Position numbers and translations under genes: made by a program. A stretch of 48,871 nucleotides of DNA from positions 1 through 48,871 of the forward strand of contig JAJFHT010000031.1 in NCBI GenBank assembly GCA_021775495.1. The letters run 5' to 3'. The stretch comes from Hyphomicrobiales bacterium (GTDB lineage Bacteria; Pseudomonadota; Alphaproteobacteria; Rhizobiales; Rhizobiaceae). The notes under the pieces were generated by a model, which saw only the letters and a program-made list of their open reading frames with translations, had not been told where the DNA came from and did not search any database. Positions 1 through 7,485 of the stretch are shown here, piece by piece; positions within the stretch are counted from its first letter, which is position 1, and each line of letters begins with the position of its first letter.

Positions 1-91
1 GGCATACCAAACTTCAACGTCTGTTTTGTCCCAAGACACGGTAACCTTGTCCGCGAGGCCGGTTGGCCGCTAGGAGCCCTAAGTGGACTAG
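1..91. other. Window edge, unassigned
   Basis: This short stretch lies downstream of the DinB-like gene. Reading the minus strand from about position 70 to the edge gives an open, protein-like run (DKVTVSWDKTDVEVWYA) directly after an in-frame stop, with no ATG. Reading the plus strand gives a frame that closes with TAG at 71-73. Either could be the end of a gene lying mostly outside the window, but neither is long enough to assign. Confidence 0.2.
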
Positions 92-589
92 CTATGGCAA
101 CATTGAAAGATTGGTTGGTTCCGGCTCAGCACCTGCTGCTGTTAGCATTGCATGAATCTGACCTCTGTGGTGCGTCTGATGAGTGAATAGCTCTATGGCA
201 CAAAGCGCCTTTAGTTTCTCAACTCGAGTGGAGCCGTCGCCTGGATACCAGACAACAATTCCGCTTAAGTCAGAATCGACTAACAGAGCCGCCCACTCTT
301 GGATTTCGTCGTTGCGTTGCGAGCGGAGTAATTTGAATTCGCTCCAATCTGATGGGTCGGAAAGGGAGTGCTCAATAGTTTCCTCTGGGCGCTCGTTTCC
401 CTTCAATCGCTGTAAAATCAAAGCATCAGCCCAATAAATGTGGTTAAAGGTGGCAGCTATCGATTGGAAGAATGCACCTCGATCCTTCCGTCGATCCGCA
501 TTTGTGAGTTCATTGGCGGCAGTTACCAGTGAGTTATTCTGCCAGGTATTGTAACGAGCCATGAGTCGGCAGTATTCCGCTGAGATCAT
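92..589 (-). CDS. DinB-like four-helix-bundle protein
   Basis: A 165-residue protein of the DinB/YfiT-like superfamily of metal-binding four-helix bundles. What is visible is the family pattern: an N-terminal helix with ARYNTWQNN, a histidine in the second helix (FNHIYWAD, about residue 50), and the C-terminal pair in HQTHHRGQIHAML (about residues 137-149). These three histidine positions form the metal site in relatives. The biochemical role of most family members is unknown; some are thiol-dependent enzymes and some are damage-inducible. The start ATG has AAAGGA upstream at a somewhat long spacing. The gene is visibly more AT-rich than the ilv genes beside it and stands alone, which suggests a recent acquisition (inference). 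Confidence 0.75.
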   Translation of the reverse strand: MISAEYCRLMARYNTWQNNSLVTAANELTNADRRKDRGAFFQSIAATFNHIYWADALILQRLKGNERPEETIEHSLSDPSDWSEFKLLRSQRNDEIQEWAALLVDSDLSGIVVWYPGDGSTRVEKLKALCAIELFTHQTHHRGQIHAMLTAAGAEPEPTNLSMLP

Positions 590-1121
590 TTACTCAAGTT
601 CCTTTGATTATCAATGTAGGGTGATTTCGAGATGTTTGCCTGCAGGCAATTTTTTTGCAACAACTGACGTCGCAATGCTTGGCTTCGCTTAATAATTCAG
701 AGGCCAAGCTGTCCAGAATTTTTCAGTCATTTTTCTTACGGAGTCAAGCAATGGGTACGCCTGCTTTGTCCGCATAGCCGTCATCAGCGTCGAATGGATC
801 GACCTTGAAAGTAGTGCCGAAAGCGGAGTTTGGCTAACCGTCGTTTATGAGCACATGGCCTAGAGAGATTTTACGCCGTGGCAGCGTTGCGCCGCGCACC
901 CGCGGCGACCGCAGGCTGTTGCCGTCCCGACCCGGATTCTGACTTTGAGGCCGGCTCCGCCGCCCGGATCCTCGAACGATGCCTCGATGTTCAACCCGAT
1001 CGACTGCCGCCAGCAACTGTTGAAAAAATCCAGTCGGGCGTTTGCCAATCGACCGCGCCATTATGTCGTTTCCGGTCAGTCGGAAACCGCCGGGAGACAG
1101 ACCGTCTTCAGGTGCGGTCGG
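590..1121. other. Intergenic region without recognisable gene
   Basis: About 530 bp between the dinB-like gene and the end of ilvH. It contains the palindrome at 636-649, an inverted repeat GCTTGGC/GCCAAGC (677-683 and 703-709, 19 bp apart), and a GTTTCC/GGAAAC inverted repeat just past ilvH (about 1070-1090) with no T-tract. From about 834 to 1061 the GC content rises and short minus-strand frames exist, but none has a family signature or a convincing start. The GC-rich half may be decayed coding DNA (inference). No tRNA or other RNA was recognised. Confidence 0.4.
636..649. promoter_or_regulatory. 14-bp perfect palindrome upstream of dinB-like gene
   Basis: TTGCCTGCAGGCAA is a perfect palindrome 47 bp upstream of the dinB-like start codon, followed on the plus strand by a run of T. 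It could be an operator for the dinB-like gene, or a weak stem with too little loop to be a good terminator. A GATAAT hexamer lies between it and the gene on the minus strand and could be a -10 element. Confidence 0.3.
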
Positions 1122-1694
1122 CTACATTCCTTCCGGTCCACGGCTCACCGCCGCCACGCCGGTTCGGCACACCTCCACCAGACCGAGCGGTTTCATGATC
1201 GCGATGAACTGTTCGATCTTGGAAATCCGTCCGGTGATCTCGAAGATGAAATGCTCGGTGTTGGCGTCGATCACCCGGGCGCGAAAGGCATCGGCAAGCC
1301 GCAGCGCCTCAACGCGGGATTCGCCGGTGCCGTTCACTTTCACCATGGCCAGTTCCCGCTCCAGCGGTTTGTCGTAGCCGCGTTCGGCTGCCAGTGCGCT
1401 CAGATCAACCACCCGGTGCACCGGCACGATGCGCTCAAGCTGATGTTTGATCTGCTCCAGCACATTCGGTGTTCCGTTGGTGCAAATGGTGATGCGCGAC
1501 AGGTGCTTTTCGTGCTCTGTTTCCGAAACCGTCAGGCTTTCGATATTATATCCGCGGCCGGAAAACAGGCCAATCACCCGGGCAAGGACGCCCGGCTCAT
1601 TGTCGACCAGCACAGACAGCGTCCGCGCTTCCGGTTTCTGGGTTTCCTTGGCGATGAAATAGGCCGATCCGGTCGGCTGCAATTGTGCGTTCAT
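1122..1694 (-). CDS. ilvH: Acetolactate synthase small (regulatory) subunit
   Basis: IlvH, 190 residues, is the regulatory subunit of acetohydroxyacid synthase, the first common enzyme of isoleucine, leucine and valine synthesis. It activates the catalytic subunit and carries valine feedback control. The N-terminal ACT domain is clear at about residues 24-95 (RTLSVLVDNEPGVLARVIG, then the glycine-rich GRGYNIESL). The C-terminal domain contains RVVDLS and the FEITG segment seen in family members. Length is slightly above the usual 160-175 because of a 23-residue N-terminal extension. It is the last gene of the ilvI-EamA-ilvH unit, 12 bp after the transporter, and is presumably controlled by the upstream attenuator. 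Confidence 0.95.
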   Translation of the reverse strand: MNAQLQPTGSAYFIAKETQKPEARTLSVLVDNEPGVLARVIGLFSGRGYNIESLTVSETEHEKHLSRITICTNGTPNVLEQIKHQLERIVPVHRVVDLSALAAERGYDKPLERELAMVKVNGTGESRVEALRLADAFRARVIDANTEHFIFEITGRISKIEQFIAIMKPLGLVEVCRTGVAAVSRGPEGM

Positions 1695-1706
1695 GAAATG
1701 CTGTCC

Positions 1707-2636
1707 TCAACTAGGTGTGGATGGTCCGCCGGCCACGGCGACCTGTTTGCCGCCGCGTGCGAAATAGATGCCGGCGAGAATGAACATCAGGGCAAAAATG
1801 GCTGCAACGTCGGGGATTTCTCCCAAAATCAGCGCCGCCCATGCCACGCCGAAAAGCGGCACCATCAGATTGACCTGACTAAAGAATCCGGCGCCCTGGC
1901 GGTCAAGAACTTCAAAAATCAGCAGCATCGCGATCGCCGTCGGAAAAACCGAAAGCAGTACAAGCGCAGTGGTGCTCATGACGCCCGGATCAAGCGCCCA
2001 GGGCTGCTCGAACAAAAGGGCGATCGGCAATGTCGTCAATCCTCCAGCAAGCAGTATCGCCGCCCCGGTGATGGTACGGGGGAAACCAAGCAGCGCCTTT
2101 GTCATGATCGCATTGACGCTGTAGCAGATCGCCGCGCCCAGAATGGCAAGCTGACTGATCCCTTCGCCACCCAGCCTCAACAGAACGGCCGGTCCGACGA
2201 GGATCACAAGCCCGGCAAAACCAATCACCACGCCGGACATCTTGCGCATCGTCATCGGTTCGTTGCCGGTGAAGAAATGCGCCAGCACCAATGTGGCGAT
2301 CGGCATAATTCCCATCAGGATGGAGGCCAGCCCCGCATCGACGGTCTTCTCGCCCCAGGAAATGAGAACGAAGGGAACGGCATTTCCGACAAAGCCTGCA
2401 AGAACGATCAAACCGAGGGATTTTCTGCCGTAACGTGCGCGCTCACCGGTAAAAAGCACGACCGCAAAGAGGATCAATCCGCCTATGATCAAACGCGCTG
2501 CCGAGAGCGACGCAGGCGGAATCTCATGAACGGCCAGCTTGATCAGCATGAAGGATCCGCCCCAGAACGAGGCGAGCAACACAAGCAGACCGTAGTCTGA
2601 TAGTCGGGGCTCAGCACCGTTCATCTGGGTTTCCAT
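1707..2636 (-). CDS. EamA/DMT-family transporter between ilvI and ilvH
   Basis: A 309-residue ten-helix drug/metabolite transporter with two EamA repeats: the first begins near residue 15 (LLVLLASFWGGSFMLIKLAV), the second near residue 165. Such proteins export or import small metabolites, and several relatives move amino acids. The gene sits between the two acetolactate synthase subunits with short gaps (29 bp and 12 bp) on the same strand, so it is very likely co-transcribed with them. An involvement in branched-chain amino acid or 2-oxo acid efflux is inferred from position only. The start may be the METQ methionine or the MNGAEP methionine four codons later. Confidence 0.85.
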   Translation of the reverse strand: METQMNGAEPRLSDYGLLVLLASFWGGSFMLIKLAVHEIPPASLSAARLIIGGLILFAVVLFTGERARYGRKSLGLIVLAGFVGNAVPFVLISWGEKTVDAGLASILMGIMPIATLVLAHFFTGNEPMTMRKMSGVVIGFAGLVILVGPAVLLRLGGEGISQLAILGAAICYSVNAIMTKALLGFPRTITGAAILLAGGLTTLPIALLFEQPWALDPGVMSTTALVLLSVFPTAIAMLLIFEVLDRQGAGFFSQVNLMVPLFGVAWAALILGEIPDVAAIFALMFILAGIYFARGGKQVAVAGGPSTPS

Positions 2637-2665
2637 CTGAATGTCGAGTTGATGCGCATTGGCTG

Positions 2666-4474
2666 TCAGACCAGTTCCCGGCCCTTTGCGTCAATCGCGT
2701 TCGCCAACACTTCGTCGGTCGCCTCATCCGGCAGCAGCATCTCATTGTGTGCCTTTCCGGAGGGGATCATCGGCAAACAATTCGCCAGATTGGCGACGCG
2801 GCAATCGAAAATAACCGGCTTGTCGACGGTTATCATTTCCATGATGGCGTCATCCAGGTCTCCGGGTTTGCTGCAGGCAAGGCCAACCCCGCCATAGGCT
2901 TCGGCAAGCTTGACGAAATCCGGCAGCGCCTCGCAATAGGAATGCGACAACCGGTTGCCGTGCAACAATTGCTGCCATTGGCGCACCATGCCCATATATT
3001 GATTGTTGAGGATGAAAATCTTGATCGGCGCGTTGTACTGAACCGCCGAAGACATTTCCTGAATCGTCATCTGCACCGACGCGTCTCCGGCAATATCGAT
3101 AACCAGGCTGTCCCGGTGAGCGATCTGGACACCGAGCGCGGCCGGCAGGCCGTACCCCATCGTACCGAGCCCACCCGACGTCATCCACCGGTTGGGTTCT
3201 TCGAAACCGTAAAACTGAGCCGCCCACATCTGATGTTGGCCGACTTCCGTGGTGATATAGGTGTCGCGGTCCTTGGTCAGTTCATAAAGCCGCTGGATGG
3301 CGTATTGCGGCATGATCACATCTTTGTTGGGCTTGTAGGCAAGTGAGTCGCGCGCCCGCCACTTGGCAATCTGTTCCCACCAGCCCGCAAGAGCTTTTTT
3401 ATCGGGTGATGGAGACGAGGCACGCCACAGGCGGATCATGTCTTCCAGGACCCGGCCGACATCTCCCAGTATCGGAACATCCGTATGGACGTTCTTGTTG
3501 ATCGAGGATGGATCGATGTCGATGTGGATACGTTTGGAGTTTGGTGAAAACGCATCGAGCCGCCCGGTGATGCGGTCATCAAATCGGGCACCGATACAGA
3601 CCATGACATCGCAATCGTGCATCGCCATGTTGGCCTCGTAGGTACCATGCATGCCCAGCATGCCAAGCCAGGATTTTCCGGAAGCCGGATAGGCGCCAAG
3701 CCCCATCAGTGTCGACGTGATCGGAAACCCGGTCAGGTCAACCAGTTCGCGCAGCAAATGGCTGGCTTCGCGCCCCGAATTGATGACCCCGCCGCCTGAA
3801 TAGATGACCGGATTGCGGGCGCTTGCCATCAACTCGACGGCCTGTTTGATCGCCGACAGATCGCCCTGCAACACCGGCTGATAGCTGGCGCGCGGCGCGT
3901 CTACCGGAGGTGTGTAAGTTCCGGTGGCAAACTGCACGTCCTTGGGAACGTCGACGACGACCGGTCCCGGCCGGCCTGTCGTGGCGACATGAAATGCCTC
4001 GTGCAACACGCGGGCAAGATCGTTGACATCCTTGACCAGCCAATTGTGTTTTGTGCAGGGCCGCGTGATGCCGACCGTATCGCATTCCTGAAACCCGTCC
4101 GACCCTATCAGTGATGTCGGCACCTGACCGGTGATGCAAACCAGCGGAATGGAATCCATCAGCGCGTCCTGAAGCGCCGTCACGGCGTTGGTGGCGCCCG
4201 GACCGGAGGTCACCAGCATTACGCCCGCCTTGCCGGTCGAACGCGCATATCCCTCGGCCGCATGGCCCGCGCCCTGTTCGTGGCGCACCAGAATGTGCTC
4301 GACCTTTTCCTGCTGGAAAAGCTCGTCATAAATCGGCAGAACAGCGCCCCCCGGATATCCGAACATATGCTCCACTCCGTTGTCGGCCAAAGCCCTGACA
4401 ACCATCTCCGCGCCGGTCATCTCATCTCGTCCCGAACCGTTCCGACCGGTTTCGCGCTGTGCGTCGCTCATCAT
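2666..4474 (-). CDS. ilvI: Acetolactate synthase large (catalytic) subunit
   Basis: The 602-residue thiamine-diphosphate enzyme condenses pyruvate with pyruvate or 2-oxobutyrate. Visible features are the catalytic glutamate region RHEQGAGHAAEGYAR (Glu about 66), the central FAD/nucleotide-binding domain, and the ThDP-binding motif starting GDASVQMT and ending ILNNQYMGMV near residues 465-500. Length is normal for the family. Two adjacent start codons (MMSD) are preceded by a weak GGGAAAAG. A terminator-like hairpin and a leader peptide lie immediately upstream, so the gene is read only when transcription passes the attenuator. Symbol ilvB would be equally acceptable. Confidence 0.96.
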   Translation of the reverse strand: MMSDAQRETGRNGSGRDEMTGAEMVVRALADNGVEHMFGYPGGAVLPIYDELFQQEKVEHILVRHEQGAGHAAEGYARSTGKAGVMLVTSGPGATNAVTALQDALMDSIPLVCITGQVPTSLIGSDGFQECDTVGITRPCTKHNWLVKDVNDLARVLHEAFHVATTGRPGPVVVDVPKDVQFATGTYTPPVDAPRASYQPVLQGDLSAIKQAVELMASARNPVIYSGGGVINSGREASHLLRELVDLTGFPITSTLMGLGAYPASGKSWLGMLGMHGTYEANMAMHDCDVMVCIGARFDDRITGRLDAFSPNSKRIHIDIDPSSINKNVHTDVPILGDVGRVLEDMIRLWRASSPSPDKKALAGWWEQIAKWRARDSLAYKPNKDVIMPQYAIQRLYELTKDRDTYITTEVGQHQMWAAQFYGFEEPNRWMTSGGLGTMGYGLPAALGVQIAHRDSLVIDIAGDASVQMTIQEMSSAVQYNAPIKIFILNNQYMGMVRQWQQLLHGNRLSHSYCEALPDFVKLAEAYGGVGLACSKPGDLDDAIMEMITVDKPVIFDCRVANLANCLPMIPSGKAHNEMLLPDEATDEVLANAIDAKGRELV

Positions 4475-4521
4475 TCTTTTCCCGTTTGCATCGTCTTTGC
4501 GAAAATTTCGATTTCTTCAAC

Positions 4522-4598
4522 AAAAAAGGCTCCTCTCGGAGCCTGTTGTTTGCGCATGGGTGGATATGCCTGGCGGCTACGCCGCCTTGCCCATGCGC
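4522..4598 (-). promoter_or_regulatory. Transcription attenuator of the ilv operon
   Basis: Read on the minus strand, two stem-loops follow one another. The first pairs GCGCATGGG with CCCATGCGC (4590-4598 with 4552-4560) and contains an inner GGCGGC/GCCGCC stem (4572-4586); its left arm lies inside the leader-peptide codons. The second is AGGCTCC-gaga-GGAGCCT (4527-4544) followed by six T residues, a textbook intrinsic terminator 48 bp before ilvI. This is the arrangement of amino-acid attenuators: a ribosome stalled on the Ile-Leu-Val-Val codons would cover the left arm of the first stem and change folding downstream. The competing antiterminator pairing was not found by eye. Confidence 0.8.
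4527..4544 (-). terminator. Intrinsic terminator of the ilv attenuator
   Basis: On the minus strand a 7-bp GC-rich stem (AGGCTCC/GGAGCCT) with a GAGA tetraloop is followed immediately by T6 (4522-4527). It lies between the leader peptide stop codon and the ilvI start, so it would abort transcription when branched-chain aminoacyl-tRNAs are plentiful. Confidence 0.85.
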
Positions 4599-4627
4599 TT
4601 TCCCACGACAAGAATTCTTCTGTTCAT
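4577..4627 (-). CDS. ilv leader peptide (16 aa, MNRRILVVGKRMGKAA)
   Basis: A 16-codon frame reading MNRRILVVGKRMGKAA and ending TAG, placed between the ilv promoter and the terminator hairpin. Four consecutive control codons (ATT CTT GTC GTG, i.e. Ile-Leu-Val-Val) match the three end products of the pathway. There is no Shine-Dalgarno sequence; the predicted transcription start is at or within 1-2 nt of the ATG, so the peptide is probably translated from a leaderless mRNA. Attenuators of ilv operons, and leaderless trp leader peptides, are known in rhizobia. The left arm of the first attenuator stem overlaps codons 9-13. Confidence 0.8.
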   Translation of the reverse strand: MNRRILVVGKRMGKAA

Positions 4628-4634
4628 GTTTCGG

Positions 4635-4663
4635 AAACTAACGACACAACGATTCCCCGTCAA
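4635..4663 (-). promoter_or_regulatory. Predicted promoter of the ilv leader transcript
   Basis: Minus-strand TTGACG (4658-4663), a 17-bp spacer, then TAGTTT (4635-4640). The -35 is close to consensus and the -10 is weak. Seven bases separate the -10 from the leader ATG at 4627, which places transcription start at or next to the ATG. Confidence 0.55.
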
Positions 4664-4722
4664 TGCCGGAATTCGCGGAACGGCCGCGACAGACTGCCTG
4701 ACCGTCATATCGGTGCTTTGGT

Positions 4723-5532
4723 TCAGGCAACCACCCGGTTGCGGCCACCGCGCTTTGCCTCATAGAGCAACTGATCGGCACGCCGGTAAAATTCCACCGA
4801 ACTCTCGCGCCCGTCCCATATCACCAGCCCGACGCTGGTGGTGACCTTCAGGTGGATGTTTCCGTTTTCAATGCTCAGTTTTGCAATGGCCTTACGGATG
4901 CGCTCGGCGAGAATGGCCAGCAGCGAAGCATCGACATTTGGTGCAATAATGCCAAACTCCTCACCACCGACGCGGGCAACCACATCGTGATACCTGGTGC
5001 AGTCGCGCAGGCAACGCGCGACAACCCGCAACACTTCGTCACCGGCGTCGTGGCCATGCGTGTCATTGATCCGTTTGAAGAAATCCAGGTCGAGAACCAT
5101 CAGGCCGACCGGTTTGCCGATCCGCCCGAATTCCTGAAGGTATTCTTCCAGCGCACCATCGAAATATCGCCGGTTCTGCATTCCCGTCAGACTGTCGGTC
5201 AGGGCTTCGTGCTCCAGCGTATCGGATCTGACGCTCAATGATTGGGTTAGAGCACGCAGCTTGTTTTCTTCCTTTCCCTGCCGGCGGATCAGCGGGTAGA
5301 GAAAACCTGCGCCAAAAAGCACGGTGATCGTCAGCGAGACGGCGCTACCGATCGCCAGTTGATGAAAGGATACGTTTTTGAAAAAGGAAATATTTTTCAG
5401 GAAATCCGGAAGTTTGCTGAGTACCTGTCCATCCGGATCGATCAGCCGGTAGGCCTGAACCTGAAACGCAAGTGCCGCAAGCAACATCGAAATGAAGATG
5501 AAAAAAGCGACTTCAGCTTTATGAAAACGCAT
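4723..5532 (-). CDS. Membrane-bound diguanylate cyclase (GGDEF)
   Basis: A roughly 269-residue protein that makes cyclic di-GMP. Two transmembrane segments (about 8-26 and 58-82) flank a short periplasmic loop of some 30 residues, too small for a classic sensor domain. A short linker helix leads into the GGDEF domain from about 105. The active site is GGEEF (189-193), with the metal-binding aspartate in [11 protein letters not shown], so it should be catalytically competent. An inhibitory-site motif RxxD (RYHD, 180-183) sits exactly five residues before GGEEF, predicting product inhibition. The ATG at 5532 is chosen because it puts the first helix at the N-terminus; a TTG 11 codons earlier is also possible. 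Confidence 0.9.
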   Translation of the reverse strand: MRFHKAEVAFFIFISMLLAALAFQVQAYRLIDPDGQVLSKLPDFLKNISFFKNVSFHQLAIGSAVSLTITVLFGAGFLYPLIRRQGKEENKLRALTQSLSVRSDTLEHEALTDSLTGMQNRRYFDGALEEYLQEFGRIGKPVGLMVLDLDFFKRINDTHGHDAGDEVLRVVARCLRDCTRYHDVVARVGGEEFGIIAPNVDASLLAILAERIRKAIAKLSIENGNIHLKVTTSVGLVIWDGRESSVEFYRRADQLLYEAKRGGRNRVVA

Positions 5533-5678
5533 CAACTCAAACCCACGGGGAACGCTGAGAACCAAACTCTCACATCAAACTTACGTGCGCGTTAATTCAG
5601 TCGTTTGATTTCGATTAGTCTGTCGAAATATGCCAATCCTGGTCTCAACTCCCGGTAAATCCCCCATATTGGAAACAA

Positions 5679-6599
5679 CTATTCCGGTTGTCCTGTCAAA
5701 ATAACCCAATTGTCGTCCAGTTGGTTGCGGAACCAGGTCATCTGGCGCTTTGCATATTGCCGTGTTGCGGTTTTCGCATCCTTCAAAGCGATCTCCAGAT
5801 CGACGGCACCATCGGCAGCGGCCAACAATTGCGGCACACCGATTGCCTTCATGGCCGGCATTGCCGGATCGATGCCAAGCTGACCCAGCGCCGCAATTTC
5901 GGCCAGGGCACCGAGATCGATCATCCGGTCAAGTCGTTGCTCCAACCGCCGGTGCAGGACTGCCCGATCGGGAAGGATCAGATATTTTTGTGCACTCAAC
6001 TCATCGACCAGTGGCGGCGTTCGTTCCTTTTGCCATTCCAGAATCGATCGCCCGGACGCTTCGAACACTTCAAGTGCCCGCAAGACACGTTGCGGATCTC
6101 CCGGGTTGATCGAAGCCGCCGCAGCCGGATCTTTTTCGTTGAGTTCCTTGTGAAGGCGAACAGATCCGGACTCGGACAATTCCGCCCGCAGCCGGGTGCG
6201 CAGGGAATCCGGGATCTTCGGCATTTGTGACAGGCCACCCAGCAGCGCCCGGAAATAAAGTCCGGTCCCACCGACAAATATCGGCCGACGATCTTCAAGC
6301 GCACCGGATTCAAGCAGTTCGGTAACGTCGGCCATCCACTGCCCTGTTGAAAAGGACTGAGACGGGTGAACATAGCCGTAAAGATGATGCGGAACGATCT
6401 GCGTTTCCGTAGCACTGGGCCGTGCCGTCAGAACATGCAGGACGCTGTAGACCTGCATGGAGTCGCAGTTGACGATGGCTCCGTGTTCATTTTCGGCACG
6501 TTCGAGTGCATATGCCGACTTGCCGCTTGCGGTCGGCCCGGCTATCAGGATCGCGTTCCGTATCGGTTCGCCCCTTCCAACTTTCGCAGAAACCGCCAT
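5679..6599 (-). CDS. miaA: tRNA dimethylallyltransferase
   Basis: MiaA transfers a dimethylallyl group to N6 of A37 in tRNAs that read codons beginning with U. The P-loop GPTASGKS is at residues 21-28, followed by NCDSMQVY (substrate/tRNA contact), the FVGGTGLYFRALL motif and the C-terminal RQYAKRQMTWFR signature. Length from the ATG at 6599 is 306 residues, normal for the family; an alternative ATG at 6608 adds three residues. A longer open frame continues upstream to 7088 but it is antisense to serB and is not used. The start codon shares bases with that of the divergent serB. Confidence 0.95.
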   Translation of the reverse strand: MAVSAKVGRGEPIRNAILIAGPTASGKSAYALERAENEHGAIVNCDSMQVYSVLHVLTARPSATETQIVPHHLYGYVHPSQSFSTGQWMADVTELLESGALEDRRPIFVGGTGLYFRALLGGLSQMPKIPDSLRTRLRAELSESGSVRLHKELNEKDPAAAASINPGDPQRVLRALEVFEASGRSILEWQKERTPPLVDELSAQKYLILPDRAVLHRRLEQRLDRMIDLGALAEIAALGQLGIDPAMPAMKAIGVPQLLAAADGAVDLEIALKDAKTATRQYAKRQMTWFRNQLDDNWVILTGQPE

Positions 6600-7485
6600 G
6601 TCCCTCATTGCCACCTTGATGTCAGATCCCGCAAAAGCAGCACTGACTTCCGCACTTGCAGATACTGCGATGCGGTCAATAGATGCAACCGGTCTGATAT
6701 GGCTTGCGGATGGCATCGCCTGTGATCTTGTTTTGCCGGATGGCGCGGATCCGTCCGGAGCGGAAGCCGGATTGCGCGACGTTCTCACGGGCGAAGCGAT
6801 CGATATCGTGGTGCAGCATTCGCACAGTCGGAAAAAGCGTGTTCTGATCGCCGATATGGACTCGACCATGATCGGACAGGAATGCATCGACGAACTGGCC
6901 GACGAAGCCGGTTTCGGGGAGAGGGTCTCGGAGATCACCGCAAGGGCGATGAATGGCGAAATTGCCTTTGAGCCGGCCCTGCGAGAACGGGTTGCCCTGC
7001 TGTCGGGCCTGCCGGTATCGATCATCGACAAGGTTGTTGCCACCCGTATCACACTGGCAAAAGGCGGGCCGGAACTGGTGCAAACCATGAAGCATTATGG
7101 CGGCCATACGGCGCTGGTTTCCGGCGGGTTTACCGCCTTCACCGGCCGGGTTGCCGAATTGATCGGATTTGACGAACACCGGGCGAACAGGCTTCGCCAG
7201 CAGGATGGTTTACTGACAGGCGAGGTCTGCGAACCGATCCTCGGGCGCGCGGCCAAGGTCGTAGCACTGGATGAGATAACGAGCCGCATGGGATTGGGAC
7301 CGGAGGACGCGATCGCGGTCGGTGACGGCGCCAATGACCTTGCAATGATTGCGCGGGCCGGCACCGGTGTCGCACTCCATGCCAAACCCGTCGTCGCCGC
7401 CGAAGCGGATTTCCGGATTGATCATGGGGACTTGACGGCGCTACTCTATATCCAGGGATACACGCGCAGCGAATTCGTGACATGA
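6598..7485 (+). CDS. serB: Phosphoserine phosphatase
   Basis: SerB removes phosphate from O-phosphoserine in the last step of serine synthesis. It is a HAD-superfamily enzyme of 295 residues. The nucleophile motif is ADMDSTM (Asp 86 and Asp 88), followed by the SGGFTAF motif II and the GDGANDLAMI motif IV. The N-terminal about 80 residues form an ACT-like domain as in other bacterial SerB proteins. The start at 6598 overlaps the miaA start on the other strand; an in-frame ATG at 6619 is an alternative. The stop codon overlaps the next ATG (ATGA), so it is co-translated with the acetyltransferase. Confidence 0.95.
   Translation: MSLIATLMSDPAKAALTSALADTAMRSIDATGLIWLADGIACDLVLPDGADPSGAEAGLRDVLTGEAIDIVVQHSHSRKKRVLIADMDSTMIGQECIDELADEAGFGERVSEITARAMNGEIAFEPALRERVALLSGLPVSIIDKVVATRITLAKGGPELVQTMKHYGGHTALVSGGFTAFTGRVAELIGFDEHRANRLRQQDGLLTGEVCEPILGRAAKVVALDEITSRMGLGPEDAIAVGDGANDLAMIARAGTGVALHAKPVVAAEADFRIDHGDLTALLYIQGYTRSEFVT

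Noticed and set aside
860-1061. Small minus-strand frames after ilvH as a gene
   Set aside because: Two overlapping frames are open, but neither shows a ribosome site, a family motif or a convincing composition; decayed DNA is more likely.
945-2600. Long plus-strand open frame of 551 codons
   Set aside because: It is antisense to ilvH and the EamA transporter, is rich in Arg/His/Gln with no domain, and both genes beneath it are clear family members.
6600-7088. N-terminal extension of miaA
   Set aside because: The extra 160 or so codons are antisense to serB, low in complexity (Ser/Arg/Pro), and MiaA proteins begin about 20 residues before the P-loop.
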